NCBI GenBank assembly: GCA_050303415.1
Contig: JBNLBS010000005.1
Span: 145,480 to 209,479 of the forward strand
Reading direction: 5' to 3'
DNA length: 64,000 bases
Source of the DNA: JBNLBS01 sp050303415
Lineage (GTDB): Bacteria; Pseudomonadota; Gammaproteobacteria; Methylococcales; Methylomonadaceae
The notes under the pieces are model-generated. The model did not search any database. It was not told where the DNA came from and saw only the letters and a program-made list of their open reading frames with translations. Shown here one piece after another: positions 16,874 to 27,148 of this stretch (its first letter is position 1; every line of letters begins with the position of its first letter). A program made the translations under genes and the position numbers.

Positions 16874-18847
16874 ATGCCAGCCCGTATTAATCATCCATTG
16901 ATCCGCATATCAATTCGCTTTCTGGGTTCGATGAACCTGGCCATTACCTTATTGGTCGCCATAGCCATTGCCGCCATAATTGGAACAGTTTTACAACAAA
17001 ACCAGCCCTACCCCGACTACCTGTTGAAATTTGGTCCGTTCTGGTTTGAAATCTTCAAGGCTCTGGATTTATTTGATGTCTATTCATCCAGCTGGTTTTT
17101 AACTATCCTGGCTTTTTTGGTTATCTCTACCAGTATTTGCCTCTATAGAAATATGCCGCGAATGCTGCAGGATATTCAGGATTATCGAGAAAATACCCGG
17201 TATGAATCCTTAAAAAGCCTGCCGCACAGCCGGCACTGGCATAATCAAAAAACCGAAAATGATAACCTGAACATCGCTCAAGCCATACTCAGACATAAAC
17301 ACTATAAAAGCCTAGTCAGTACACACAAAAACGGCATACTGCTTGCTGCCAAAAAAGGCTCCGGCAGCCGGCTGGGTTATATTTTTACCCATCTAGCCAT
17401 TGTTATTATTTGTATAGGCGGCTTGCTGGACGGCAATCTGCCGTTAAAAATTGCCGAACTTCGTGGTCAACTGCAACCGGAAACGCGCCGCATTCCTGCC
17501 AGTGAAGTTCCCAATATAAGCACTTTATCACCAGACAACCTGTCTTTTCGCGCCAATATCGATATTGCAGAAGGTCAAAAAGCCAATTTGGCATTTATCG
17601 ATTATAAAGATGGTTATCTGGTACAAAAACTCCCGTTTGATATCGGCATTAAAGATTTTCGTATCCAGCATTACGCCAGCGGCCAACCCAAATCCTTTGA
17701 AACCGACCTGCTTATTTTTGATCCGGCACTTAAAGAGCCCATTAAACACACCATTTCAGTTAATCATCCGTTCAGCTACCAAGGCTATACTATTTATCAA
17801 AACAGTTTTGGTGACGGCGGCTCCCAACTGAGCATCAACCTGTTACCACTGTCAGGCATCAAGACACAGGCAACAGCAATGAAGGCAACGGTTAAACAAG
17901 CGCAAACATTTGTCACCGATACTGGCCCCATGACGCTGGAAATTTCTGATTTCCGCCCCTTTAATGTCAACCCCGATCCCAGTGGAGAAAAGAAATTCCG
18001 TAATATCGGCCCCAGTTTTCAATTTAAATTGCGCCAGCAAACCGGTATTGCCAATGAATATATTAACTATATGCTACCGATTCAAGACAAGGGCGCTTAC
18101 TATTATTTAACCGGTATGCGCAGCTCACCAGCGAAAAGCTTTCAATACTGGTTAATCCCTGCCGACCAGAAAAAAAGTCCGAATCGATTTATTAACTTTC
18201 TGGCACTGTTAAGAAACACGAAGAAACTGGAAAAAATTGCCTTGAATACGGCAAAATCAACCGAAGCCGGTAAAAACCAAAGGCTTGAAGATCAACAAAA
18301 TGTGGCTGATTTTATGGTGAAATTAAGCCAGTTATTTATCCAGCAAGGCTTTCCGGGTATTACCCGCTATATTGAACAAACAGTCTGTAATGAACAACAG
18401 CCGGATGCAAGCAAGGTCTATTCAACAGTACTGCAACATTTTCTAGGCAAAATTTATCTGTCGGTACTGGCAGACGAGGGTATTAACCAACTGCCGATGA
18501 CTGAGTTTGATCAATTGTTCTTTAATAATGCTGTCACCGCTGCCAGTGTCGCTTACCATTATCAATCTCCGGTATTAATTCAACTGGACAGCTTTACTCA
18601 TATTGAAGCCAGTGGCTTGCAAATAACCCGCTCACCAGGCACCTGGCTGGTATTTCCCGGCTGCCTGTTATTGGTTATCGGCACATTCTGCATGTTTTAC
18701 CTGCCCCAACGCAGACTTTGGCTATTGATTAGAACCACCTCAGGTCAAACAGAACTTCAATTTGCCGGTAGCGCACAACGTAACCGCTATGACTTCGACA
18801 AAGAATTTGAATTATTGACTCAACAATTAACTCTGGAACTTAGCTAA
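16874..18847 (+). CDS. resB: cytochrome c biogenesis protein ResB (CcsB)
   Basis: This large membrane subunit of the system II cytochrome c synthase presents reduced apocytochrome to heme outside the membrane. Four transmembrane segments are visible: SMNLAITLLVAIAIAAIIG, FLTILAFLVISTSICLY, IFTHLAIVIICIGGLL (containing a candidate heme-ligand histidine) and WLVFPGCLLLVIGTFCMFY. A large periplasmic domain lies between the third and fourth. I place the start at the ATG at 16874 (MPARINHP) because the longer frame from 16805 overlaps a hairpin and adds a non-conserved Cys/Arg-rich leader. The result is about 657 residues, normal for ResB. It is co-directional with resC and dsbA. Confidence 0.9.
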   Translation: MPARINHPLIRISIRFLGSMNLAITLLVAIAIAAIIGTVLQQNQPYPDYLLKFGPFWFEIFKALDLFDVYSSSWFLTILAFLVISTSICLYRNMPRMLQDIQDYRENTRYESLKSLPHSRHWHNQKTENDNLNIAQAILRHKHYKSLVSTHKNGILLAAKKGSGSRLGYIFTHLAIVIICIGGLLDGNLPLKIAELRGQLQPETRRIPASEVPNISTLSPDNLSFRANIDIAEGQKANLAFIDYKDGYLVQKLPFDIGIKDFRIQHYASGQPKSFETDLLIFDPALKEPIKHTISVNHPFSYQGYTIYQNSFGDGGSQLSINLLPLSGIKTQATAMKATVKQAQTFVTDTGPMTLEISDFRPFNVNPDPSGEKKFRNIGPSFQFKLRQQTGIANEYINYMLPIQDKGAYYYLTGMRSSPAKSFQYWLIPADQKKSPNRFINFLALLRNTKKLEKIALNTAKSTEAGKNQRLEDQQNVADFMVKLSQLFIQQGFPGITRYIEQTVCNEQQPDASKVYSTVLQHFLGKIYLSVLADEGINQLPMTEFDQLFFNNAVTAASVAYHYQSPVLIQLDSFTHIEASGLQITRSPGTWLVFPGCLLLVIGTFCMFYLPQRRLWLLIRTTSGQTELQFAGSAQRNRYDFDKEFELLTQQLTLELS

Positions 18848-18882
18848 ATTCTATTTTCCCTTCATTCAATGGTCACTCAATA

Positions 18883-20046
18883 ATGGAAAACACTTTTAAT
18901 TATTCATTAAATCAGGATTCCTTTTTAAAACAACGCAGCAGCTATGACTGGTTGTTTGCCATACTGGTCATTAGCGGCACAGTGTTTACCCTTAACCAGT
19001 ACAACAGGTTGATGGACGGCTATGAAATTGGCATTCTGATACTGGCGGCATTAACCCTGATTACACTTGCCTGGCTATGGTCGTCATTACGTACATTTAG
19101 CCTGACCGTTACCGCGCTTAGTTTATTTGCCATCTCTCGCTATGGTGTGGATTTATCACTCGGTCAAACTGATTTCTTTTTAAAATTTATGCTTGCCAGC
19201 CAATCCGCCATTATGTGGATGAGCGCGCTTTATGTCATGGCAACAGTCACCTATTTTATGCACCTGCTATCAGGCAATGAATTTACAGGCAAAGTTGCCT
19301 CTTGTATGACCTGGTCTGCTACAGCCTTGGGTATGGCCGGCCTGATGATTCGCTGGCGTGAATCCTATTTAATGGGGATGGATATTGGTCATATTCCAGT
19401 CAGCAACCTGTATGAAGTGTTTATTCTTTTTGCCATTATCACCGCCATGCTTTATCTGCATTATGAGCAGCGCTTCCAAACCCGCAGCCTGGGCAGTTTC
19501 GTATTGCTGGTTATCAGTGCAGCGGTTGGCTTTTTACTTTGGTACACCTTTGAAAAAGGCGCACATGAAATCCAGCCTTTAGTTCCAGCTCTTAACAGCT
19601 ATTGGATGAAAATTCATGTCCCCGCCAATTTTATCGGTTACGGGGCCTTTTCCCTGGCAGCTATGATCGGTGTTGTTTTTATTATTAAGGCCAGCAGTGA
19701 AGCCGTACCCGGACTGATAAGCAGTCGTCTGCCCGACCTGGCGTTACTTGAAGATGTAATGTATAAGGCTATTGCCTTGGGTTTTGCCTTTTTCACCCTG
19801 GCCACTATACTGGGTGCCTTATGGGCAGCCGAAGCCTGGGGCGGCTACTGGTCCTGGGATCCCAAGGAAACCTGGGCTCTTATCGTCTGGTTAAACTACG
19901 CTGCCTGGTTACATATGCGCTTAACCAAAGGCTGGCATGGCAAACCCATGGCATGGTGGTCTATTATCGGTTTCTTTGTTACATTATTTGCCTTTCTTGG
20001 GGTAAATATGTTTCTTTCTGGCTTACATTCGTATGGAGAACTTTAA
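18883..20046 (+). CDS. resC: cytochrome c biogenesis protein ResC (CcsA)
   Basis: This is the 387-residue polytopic heme-handling subunit of system II. About eight transmembrane helices are evident. The tryptophan-rich WWD-type loop AEAWGGYWSWDPKETWALIVW near residue 320 binds heme at the periplasmic face. Histidines flanking that loop (for example WLHMRLTKGWHG, and KIHVPANFIGYG earlier) are the expected ligands. It follows resB by 35 bases and precedes dsbA by 3 bases. Together they deliver and ligate heme to the preceding cytochrome c4 and other c-type cytochromes. Confidence 0.93.
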   Translation: MENTFNYSLNQDSFLKQRSSYDWLFAILVISGTVFTLNQYNRLMDGYEIGILILAALTLITLAWLWSSLRTFSLTVTALSLFAISRYGVDLSLGQTDFFLKFMLASQSAIMWMSALYVMATVTYFMHLLSGNEFTGKVASCMTWSATALGMAGLMIRWRESYLMGMDIGHIPVSNLYEVFILFAIITAMLYLHYEQRFQTRSLGSFVLLVISAAVGFLLWYTFEKGAHEIQPLVPALNSYWMKIHVPANFIGYGAFSLAAMIGVVFIIKASSEAVPGLISSRLPDLALLEDVMYKAIALGFAFFTLATILGALWAAEAWGGYWSWDPKETWALIVWLNYAAWLHMRLTKGWHGKPMAWWSIIGFFVTLFAFLGVNMFLSGLHSYGEL

Positions 20047-20049
20047 ATC

Positions 20050-20670
20050 ATGTTAAAAAAAATCAGCCAACTCAGTTTTTTACTTACACTGTTATTCAGT
20101 TTTGCCGCTGTTCAGGCAGAAACAGAAGGTTATGTCGAATTATCACCGGCTCAACCCACGCAAGACCCCAACAAAATAGAAGTAATTGAATTCTTCTGGT
20201 ACGGCTGCCCACACTGTTATAACTTTGAACCGGTTTTAAGCAAATGGTTGGAAACTAAACCCGAAAATGTAACCTTTATCCGCCTGCCCGCCATCTTTAG
20301 TCAACTATGGCAGGATCATGCCAAAGCTTTCTATACTGCTGAAGCATTAGGCGTGACAGATAAGGTTCATGCCGATTTCTTTGACGCAATTCAGAATAAA
20401 AAACAAAAGCTTCGCACCGAAGAACAATTGGCAGCGTTTTTTGCTGCCCATGGGGTGTCTGAGACTGATTTTAAAAATGCTTTCAATTCATTTATGGTGG
20501 ATACCAAAGTTCGCCAGGCTAAGGCAATGGCTCCGCGTTATGGAGTTACCGGCGTACCGGCAATTATCATTAACGGAAAATATAAAACCAACGGCCCCAT
20601 CGCCAAATCTCATGAAAACATGATTGAAGTCATAAACCGGTTAATTAAAAAAGAAAGCGCCGAAAAATAA
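20050..20670 (+). CDS. dsbA: thiol:disulfide interchange protein DsbA
   Basis: This 206-residue periplasmic oxidoreductase has a signal peptide (residues 1-23, ending VQA) and a thioredoxin fold. The active site EFFWYGCPHCYNFEP has Cys53 and Cys56, CPHC being the classic DsbA dipeptide, and a cis-proline loop is seen in GVTGVPAIIING. It introduces disulfides in exported proteins. It lies 3 bases after resC, so it is cotranscribed with the cytochrome maturation genes, where thiol oxidation state matters for CxxCH apocytochromes. Confidence 0.94.
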   Translation: MLKKISQLSFLLTLLFSFAAVQAETEGYVELSPAQPTQDPNKIEVIEFFWYGCPHCYNFEPVLSKWLETKPENVTFIRLPAIFSQLWQDHAKAFYTAEALGVTDKVHADFFDAIQNKKQKLRTEEQLAAFFAAHGVSETDFKNAFNSFMVDTKVRQAKAMAPRYGVTGVPAIIINGKYKTNGPIAKSHENMIEVINRLIKKESAEK

Positions 20671-20704
20671 CAGACCGAGACTTTTAAAGTAACTTCATTT
20701 TCTT

Positions 20705-20724
20705 ATGACACAGGGACGTGTCAT
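20705..20724. repeat. short inverted repeat upstream of the diguanylate cyclase
   Basis: ATGACAC (20705-20711) pairs with GTGTCAT (20718-20724) across a 6-base AGGGAC loop, in the 98-bp gap between dsbA and the GGDEF gene. It could be a weak terminator for dsbA (a short A-run follows, not Ts) or an operator. Function is not decidable. Confidence 0.35.
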
Positions 20725-20768
20725 CAAAAAACAATCAATTTTCCCGGTGATAGGTCAGGTCAAATTTT

Positions 20769-22346
20769 ATGAGTTTTTTTAATAAAAACAATGATGATGA
20801 AAAAAAATGGAAAGAAAAATATCTGGATCTTCTTGATAAACAGGAATCAACCGAAAAATCTCAGCATAAACTCCAATCATCCTATAGTAAAGCCTTTACC
20901 CGTCTGGCTCTAGCTGCTCAGGGATTCAACCAACAGCTTGACCCCTATCTTGATCAGATTCGTAATCAACTAAAAAATTCAGACTCTTCCGAACTGTGCA
21001 GGGAGTTGGAGGATTTTTCCCAGGCCCTGTTAAAAATTACTGATAGTCGCAGCAAACAAGTACCCAATGAAATTCAATTTCTATTTGATTTTCTTTATAA
21101 GCAGTATCAATCGTCTAATAGCACCTGCAATTCTTTAAAACTGTTAGCATCCAATTACCAACAAAACGATTTGGATGATCCTCAGGCTTTATTTGCTGCT
21201 ATCTTAAAAATCATCATTCCCGAAACGGATAACACTCAAACCGTTTTGACTCAATCAGCTGAGCCTGAGATCAAAATAGAAAAATCCGGCAATGCTCAAA
21301 TTGATACCAAATTGGTTAGTAAAAAGTTAATACACTTACTTAACGAACTGGAAATTCCAGCTGAATTTGAAGAACAAAGCCAAGCCTTAATAAAGCAATT
21401 GAATTCACAATTAGCCAATGATTCATTTCAAGCTGTTCTTGATGACACAACCAATCTGTTAATTAATATTAAAAATCATCAACAAAATGAACACAAAGAT
21501 ATTGAGGCGTTTCTTTCTGACCTGACCAAACAATTAACTGACTTGGGAATACAAGCCAGTGGTGCTAATAGCATAGTAGAAAGAGTCATTCAAAAAAGGA
21601 ATAATCTGGATCAATCCGTCTCTGCACAAATGCTGGATTTACAAACCAGTTCATCCGAGGCAACCAAGCTTGAACCATTAAAAAAATTAATTCATGCCAG
21701 TCTCGACAGCATTGCCAAGCAAATCTCCGAACACAAAAAAGAAGAAGAAACGCAACGTATTGAGTCTGCCAGCCTAATGGGAAAACTGGTTAATAAAATC
21801 GCTCAACTGGAATCAGAGTCGATTGAATTAAAATCCAGTTTACATATTGCACATAATAAAGCGCTACGTGACCCCCTGACAGGCCTCCCCAACCGACTCG
21901 CCTACGACGAACGTTTAGCCCTAGAAATTGCACAATGGCAACGAAATAAAACGCCTTTATCACTCATTATTTGGGATATAGATCATTTCAAAAACATTAA
22001 TGATAGTTACGGCCATAAAGCCGGAGATAAGACGCTGGTTTTAATCGCCAAGCTGTTGACCGAACATTGCCGGAAAACAGACTTTGTTTCCCGCTTTGGA
22101 GGTGAAGAATTTACTATGTTACTGCCGAATACCGATGCCAAAGCAGCATTTACCCTGGCGGATAAATTACGAAAAATAGTTCGAAAAGCAGGATTTAATT
22201 TTGCCGGCAATGCCATTTCCATCACCATCTCCTGCGGCATCGCTCAATTTGCAGAGGATGAAACACATGACAACGTATTCAAACGGGCCGATGAGGCCTT
22301 ATACAAAGCCAAAAATGCGGGACGAAACCAATGCATTATTGGTTAA
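20769..22346 (+). CDS. diguanylate cyclase (GGDEF) with long coiled-coil region
   Basis: This 525-residue cytosolic protein makes c-di-GMP. The C-terminal catalytic domain (about 360-525) carries DPLTGLPNRLAYDER, IWDIDHFKNINDSYGHKAGD, and the active-site loop SRFGGEEFTMLLP. RKTD, nine residues before GGEEF, is the inhibitory I-site, so product feedback is expected. Residues 1-350 are helical and rich in Gln, Lys and Ser, without transmembrane segments. They resemble a mostly coiled-coil input region but match no sensor I can name. It overlaps the convergent gene at 22343 by 4 bases. Confidence 0.88.
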   Translation: MSFFNKNNDDEKKWKEKYLDLLDKQESTEKSQHKLQSSYSKAFTRLALAAQGFNQQLDPYLDQIRNQLKNSDSSELCRELEDFSQALLKITDSRSKQVPNEIQFLFDFLYKQYQSSNSTCNSLKLLASNYQQNDLDDPQALFAAILKIIIPETDNTQTVLTQSAEPEIKIEKSGNAQIDTKLVSKKLIHLLNELEIPAEFEEQSQALIKQLNSQLANDSFQAVLDDTTNLLINIKNHQQNEHKDIEAFLSDLTKQLTDLGIQASGANSIVERVIQKRNNLDQSVSAQMLDLQTSSSEATKLEPLKKLIHASLDSIAKQISEHKKEEETQRIESASLMGKLVNKIAQLESESIELKSSLHIAHNKALRDPLTGLPNRLAYDERLALEIAQWQRNKTPLSLIIWDIDHFKNINDSYGHKAGDKTLVLIAKLLTEHCRKTDFVSRFGGEEFTMLLPNTDAKAAFTLADKLRKIVRKAGFNFAGNAISITISCGIAQFAEDETHDNVFKRADEALYKAKNAGRNQCIIG

Positions 22347-22759
22347 TCCAGCATGTCTGATTCCAAAAAGGCATTCAAGGCATGAATTTTATCGACCATC
22401 CTAGCATAACGCACTTCAATTTTGAGCATTAACTGATCGATAAACTGGCCGATAGCTCGGTCTTGCAAACCTTCGACAGAAAACAACACATGCTCTTCCA
22501 GCTCACTCATTACATCTTCATCAACCAGCTCATCCAATAAAACAAAAGCTTCAGAATCCTGAAGGGCATGCAATAACGCATCACCTTCCAGCCCCTTTGA
22601 CAGTTGCTTTAACTCCTTAATTGAATTGTCAACTTGTCGGGCAACTTTATGTACAACGGATAATAAACTTAAATGTTCGGTAATAGCAGATAACAGCACC
22701 ACTTCAACATTTAATGCTTTAATTTTTGAATTAAATTGTTTTTTAATCGTATCGGCCAT
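22343..22759 (-). CDS. hypothetical helical protein
   Basis: This 138-residue acidic, all-helical protein has no signal peptide or membrane segment. Heptad-like stretches include VVLLSAITEHLSLLSVVHKVARQVDNSIKEL (its first half) and a C-terminal MLKIEVRYARMVDKIHALNAFL. I do not recognise the family. The frame opens at a TTG (22771), but the ATG four codons in, at 22759, has a purine-rich AAAAGG upstream and is the more likely start. It lies 23 bases downstream of recD on the same strand and so is probably cotranscribed with it. Confidence 0.6.
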   Translation of the reverse strand: MADTIKKQFNSKIKALNVEVVLLSAITEHLSLLSVVHKVARQVDNSIKELKQLSKGLEGDALLHALQDSEAFVLLDELVDEDVMSELEEHVLFSVEGLQDRAIGQFIDQLMLKIEVRYARMVDKIHALNAFLESDMLD

Positions 22760-22782
22760 CGTTGTTTCCAAACACCTTTTAG

Positions 22783-24441
22783 CTAACTATTGAGTTTCTC
22801 TATCAAACCACCAAAGCGTTCAACCTTGTTTTGCACTGCCTGCAAAAAAACGGCTTTATCCGCGTACAGTTTAACCGATTTTTTTGCCCGGGTAATGGCT
22901 GTATAGATTAGCTCTTTTGTCAAAATCGGATTAACCTTTTCCGGTAACACAATCAATATCTCATCAAATTCCGAGCCCTGGCTTTTATGAACCGTCATAG
23001 CATAAACCGTTTCGCATTCTGTCAACCGGGCAGGTAGTACTTTCCTCACTTTACCATCCGGGTCTTGAAAATACACTTTCAACACATTACTCTGTTCGGG
23101 GTCTGGCATACAAATACCGATATCACCATTAAACAACTGTAATGTTGGGTTATTGCGCGTGACCATTACCGGCCTGCCTTTATACCACTGCCCGGATGAA
23201 AAAATCAGAGCCGAATCAAGTAAAGCTCGCTCTACCTTAAAGTTAATGTCATTAACACTGAATTTTCCTTGCCTGTTGGCGCATAGAACCTGAAACCGGT
23301 TAAATGCTCTAAATACAGCTTTAAAATCTGCTCCCGCCATAATCAAAGATAAATATTCAGTCTGCTGATCGGCTATATAAACAATTAAATCATCATTTAA
23401 CAAAACAATATTTTCCGAGCCTTGTTGAAAATATTGCCAGGCCAGCTCTGCCTGTTGATGGTTTATTGCTTCCGATAATGCCTTAATCTGCCTATCAAAA
23501 CGATAGGCCTTTTTCAACTCATAGGTATGTGCAGGCAGCGCCGCAGTCACATCTGCCAAAACAGCCCCCGATTCAACCGACGCCAATTGATCTTTATCAC
23601 CCAGTAAGATTAACCGACAGTCCGGTTTTAATGCATCGACCAACTTGCTCATTAATGCCAAATCGACCATTGATGCTTCATCCACTACGACCAAATCATA
23701 AGGCAGAACTCTGTCAGCATTATGTTTAAAAAAGGGGGAATCCGCTTTTGCCCCTAATAGCCTATGTACCGTCGTCACAGTACAGGGAATAGACTGTTTA
23801 ACCTGTTCCGAACACGGCAGGCTGGAAATATGACTGGAAATAGACTCCTGTAAACGCACTGCAGCCTTACCGGTAGGCGCTGCCAATGCAATGAGTAAGG
23901 GTTGCTCTGCCAACTCCTGTATCAGCCCAAGAATCTTAACTACTGTCGTCGTTTTACCGGTTCCCGGACCACCGGTAATAATGCTGAACCCTAATACCAC
24001 TACATGTTCGGCCGCCTCACGCTGCCAATCAATCTCATCAATGCGTTTGGGGAAATATCGATCAAAAACGCCATCTAGATGCCGATTCTTAATGGTCATA
24101 GACCGCATTTGCTTTATTTCTCTGGCTAACCGCGTTTCATAAAACCAATAACGATGCAGATATAACCGCCTGCCATCCAGAATCAAAGGTTTTAACGACG
24201 CGAATGAACAAACCCCATTTTGACCAGGTATTATCTGAGCGACCAAATTAGTCTTTAAAGCCAAAGCCAATTCTTCGGCCGTTAATTGAATACAATTATG
24301 TCCTTGACCTTGCTCACTCGATAAACGGGCAATCAGTCGCTCAAATAAAGACCGCTGCTTATCCGGCAAGTTGGAGCGCAGACCAAGAAAATGTGCGAAA
24401 GCATTATCCAATCGACTACAAGACTGTTCTTGACTATTCAT
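22783..24441 (-). CDS. recD: exodeoxyribonuclease V alpha subunit RecD
   Basis: The 552-residue 5'-3' helicase subunit of RecBCD is used for double-strand break repair and degradation of foreign linear DNA. The SF1B motifs are present: Walker A SIITGGPGTGKTTTVVK near residue 155, Walker B DLVVVDEASMVDLALM, the LILLGDKDQLASVESGAVL motif III, and the C-terminal MTVHKSQGSEFDEILIVLP with TAITRAKK. Length is slightly below the E. coli protein (608). It is separated from recC-recB (29641-36301) by a diguanylate cyclase/phosphodiesterase gene on the other strand and a GspE-type ATPase. Confidence 0.94.
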   Translation of the reverse strand: MNSQEQSCSRLDNAFAHFLGLRSNLPDKQRSLFERLIARLSSEQGQGHNCIQLTAEELALALKTNLVAQIIPGQNGVCSFASLKPLILDGRRLYLHRYWFYETRLAREIKQMRSMTIKNRHLDGVFDRYFPKRIDEIDWQREAAEHVVVLGFSIITGGPGTGKTTTVVKILGLIQELAEQPLLIALAAPTGKAAVRLQESISSHISSLPCSEQVKQSIPCTVTTVHRLLGAKADSPFFKHNADRVLPYDLVVVDEASMVDLALMSKLVDALKPDCRLILLGDKDQLASVESGAVLADVTAALPAHTYELKKAYRFDRQIKALSEAINHQQAELAWQYFQQGSENIVLLNDDLIVYIADQQTEYLSLIMAGADFKAVFRAFNRFQVLCANRQGKFSVNDINFKVERALLDSALIFSSGQWYKGRPVMVTRNNPTLQLFNGDIGICMPDPEQSNVLKVYFQDPDGKVRKVLPARLTECETVYAMTVHKSQGSEFDEILIVLPEKVNPILTKELIYTAITRAKKSVKLYADKAVFLQAVQNKVERFGGLIEKLNS

Positions 24442-24712
24442 TCAAACCTTATATATTTAATATAATTCATCATAATTGTTTAATTACTGTTTTCTTATCT
24501 GAAAGCGGTATCAGTATGATTATGAATAATTCCACCCAAATCATACATGCCCCATCTGGAAAAAGTATATTTGCTAATATCAGATTTGGCTGACATTACC
24601 CAAACTAAAATAGAAGTTATTTTACTAATATGCTATCTTTCGCCCTAAAAAACAAAATGCTGATTCAACAGTTAGAATATTGTCAGCCAAAATGGCTAAA
24701 TAAAACCGCATA

Positions 24713-27148
24713 ATGAGTTCAAACCTTCCTCTTATACTGGTCGTTGATGATGATATCGTCAGTCTTACCATTGCCAGTACCGCATTGAAAAAAAAGGGCT
24801 ACCCTATTATTACCGCTGACGATGGTCAACAGGCACTTGATCAATGCTTAAAACAACATCCTCAAATTATTTTGATGGATGGAGAAATGCCCATATTGAA
24901 CGGTTTTGAAGCCTGTAGAAAGATAAAAAGCCACCCTGAACCGGAAATTCATTCTATTCCCGTCATCATGGTAACGGCACTGGAGGACAACAATGCTATT
25001 GATAACGCATTTGCTGCCGGTGCGGAGGACTATATTACCAAACCGGTAAACTGGCGTATCCTTGAACACCGCCTTGATTTATTGATCAAGAAGAATATTG
25101 CAGAAAAGGCACTACGAGAAAACGAAGAGCGTTTTCAAGCCATTGCCGAGTCCGCTATCGACGCAATTATCTCAATTAATCAACAGGGTAAAATAATTTT
25201 CTGGAACCATGCAGCCAGCCAATTGTTTGGTTATAAAAATAAAGAAATTATCGGTAAAAATATAGAACGTCTAATTCCCGAAGACCTTCGAGCCAAACAC
25301 AGAAAAGGTTTTGTTTTAGCCAATCAAACTGAAATCTCTCAAATTAGCCGTAAAGTTCGTCAACTGGAGGGTTTAAGAAAGAACGGGGAAACGTTTCAAC
25401 TTGAGCTTACGCTTTCGGCCTGGACATCCAATAATGAACGTTTTTATTCCTGCATCTTGCGGGATATTTCCGAGCGTCTAAAAAATGAAGACGAACTCAA
25501 TAAACTTTCGATGGCAGTTAAACAAAGCCCAAATCTGGTCATCATTACTGACTCCAGAGGTATTATCGAATATGTTAACCCCAAAATAACCTCACTGACC
25601 GGTTATACAGCTGATGAAGTGATTGGACAAAAGACTAATATTTTTCATTCCGGCAATACAACTCATAATGTTTATCATGATCTTTGGTCAACTATTCAGC
25701 TTGGGAAAATCTGGCAAGGTAGCATTCAAAACAGAAAAAAAACCGGCGAATTATACTGGGCTAAAGAATCCATTTCCCCAATTACCAACGATGAAGGGTT
25801 AATCACCCATTTCATTGCCATACAGGAAGATGAGACAACAAATAAGGCATTAACTGAAGAAATAGCTTATCGTGCCTCTCACGATCCGTTAACAGGCTTA
25901 ATCAACCGTCATGAATTTGAGATTCACCTATCTAATTTGATTAAAGAGTCAATATCCGATGATATTCATGCTTTATGCTTTATTGACCTCGACCGATTTA
26001 AAATTGTTAACGATACTGCTGGTCATCCGGCCGGGGATGAGCTGCTGCGTCAATTAGCCAGGCAAATGAAAAAAGCCGGACGAAAGCAGGATATGCTGGC
26101 TCGTCTTGGTGGCGATGAATTTGCACTATTACTTGCCTATTGTAATCAAGAACAGGCATTACATATTGCAGAAAAACTTCATCAAATAATTAATCAATAT
26201 CAATTAAACTGGAACAATCAGATTTTTAAAGTTGGTGCCAGTATTGGCGTGGTAACCATTGATAAAAACGATGATACCAACAACATCTTGAAATATGCCG
26301 ATAACGCGTGTTATACAGCAAAAAACAGCGGGCGAAACCAAGTCTATCTATTTAATAATGAAGCTAAAAATAACAGTTTGCAGGCTGATCAATCTCAACA
26401 ATGGTTGACAAAAATACAGGACGGGCTGGAATACAATCATTTTCAAATTTATATTCAGCCTATTATCGCACTGAACAATAAAAATTCAGACCAGTTCGGT
26501 GAGATTTTAATTCGTTTTCAGGAAAATGACGGCCGGATTATTAATCCCGAGCATTTTCTAAGTGCTGCCGAGCGTTTTAATTTATTGGCTGATCTCGATT
26601 ACTGGGTAATGGAGCAAACCATGGCATGGTTTACTACTCACCCGGCACAATTGGATCAGTATTCGCACATCAGTATTAATTTGTCCGCACATACCCTTAC
26701 CAATGCAATTGAACTGATTTCTGACATCAATGACCTGTTACAAAAATACCAATTTCCGGCGCATAAACTGGTTTTTGAAATTGCTGAAATGATTGCGATT
26801 AATAACTTGGCCCAAGTCAATGAGCTTATTCATGAACTGCACGACCAAGGCGTCAAGTTTTCGCTGGATAACTTTGGCAGCGGAATGTCGGCGCTAAGTT
26901 ATTTAAAAAATTTACCCGTCGATTATCTAAAAATTGACGGTATTTTTATCAAAAATATTAACCGCAACAACACCGATCTTGCTATGGTTCGTTCCATACA
27001 CCAAGTGGCTAAAGCAATGAATAAAAAGACCATTGCCGAACGTGTGGAGGACGAAAAAACCGCTCTGGCCGTTAGCGAACTTGGTATTGACTATGCTCAA
27101 GGCTACTACTACCAAAAGCCTCTATCACTTGAGAACCTGTTATACTAA
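24713..27148 (+). CDS. response regulator with PAS, PAS, GGDEF and EAL domains
   Basis: This is an 811-residue cytosolic signalling protein. Domain order: receiver (residues 1-125, phospho-Asp in LILMDGEMPILNGFEA, lysine in YITKPVN); PAS (about 140-260, FWNHAASQLFGYKNKEIIG); PAS with PAC (about 265-385); GGDEF (about 390-550) with intact LARLGGDEFALLL and an RKQD I-site; EAL (about 565-805). The EAL signature reads EIL, and the usual DDFGTG reads DNFGSG, while the other metal and general-base positions (FEIAEM, YLKIDG, IAERVED) are kept. Phosphodiesterase activity may be weakened, leaving the cyclase dominant; this is inference. Its stop overlaps the convergent ATPase gene by 4 bases. Confidence 0.9.
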   Translation: MSSNLPLILVVDDDIVSLTIASTALKKKGYPIITADDGQQALDQCLKQHPQIILMDGEMPILNGFEACRKIKSHPEPEIHSIPVIMVTALEDNNAIDNAFAAGAEDYITKPVNWRILEHRLDLLIKKNIAEKALRENEERFQAIAESAIDAIISINQQGKIIFWNHAASQLFGYKNKEIIGKNIERLIPEDLRAKHRKGFVLANQTEISQISRKVRQLEGLRKNGETFQLELTLSAWTSNNERFYSCILRDISERLKNEDELNKLSMAVKQSPNLVIITDSRGIIEYVNPKITSLTGYTADEVIGQKTNIFHSGNTTHNVYHDLWSTIQLGKIWQGSIQNRKKTGELYWAKESISPITNDEGLITHFIAIQEDETTNKALTEEIAYRASHDPLTGLINRHEFEIHLSNLIKESISDDIHALCFIDLDRFKIVNDTAGHPAGDELLRQLARQMKKAGRKQDMLARLGGDEFALLLAYCNQEQALHIAEKLHQIINQYQLNWNNQIFKVGASIGVVTIDKNDDTNNILKYADNACYTAKNSGRNQVYLFNNEAKNNSLQADQSQQWLTKIQDGLEYNHFQIYIQPIIALNNKNSDQFGEILIRFQENDGRIINPEHFLSAAERFNLLADLDYWVMEQTMAWFTTHPAQLDQYSHISINLSAHTLTNAIELISDINDLLQKYQFPAHKLVFEIAEMIAINNLAQVNELIHELHDQGVKFSLDNFGSGMSALSYLKNLPVDYLKIDGIFIKNINRNNTDLAMVRSIHQVAKAMNKKTIAERVEDEKTALAVSELGIDYAQGYYYQKPLSLENLLY

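Noticed and set aside
20705..20768. A c-di-GMP riboswitch before the diguanylate cyclase
   Set aside because: The short hairpin and the GGTGATAGGTCAGGTC stretch do not build the conserved GEMM-I core with its paired helices and tetraloop receptor.
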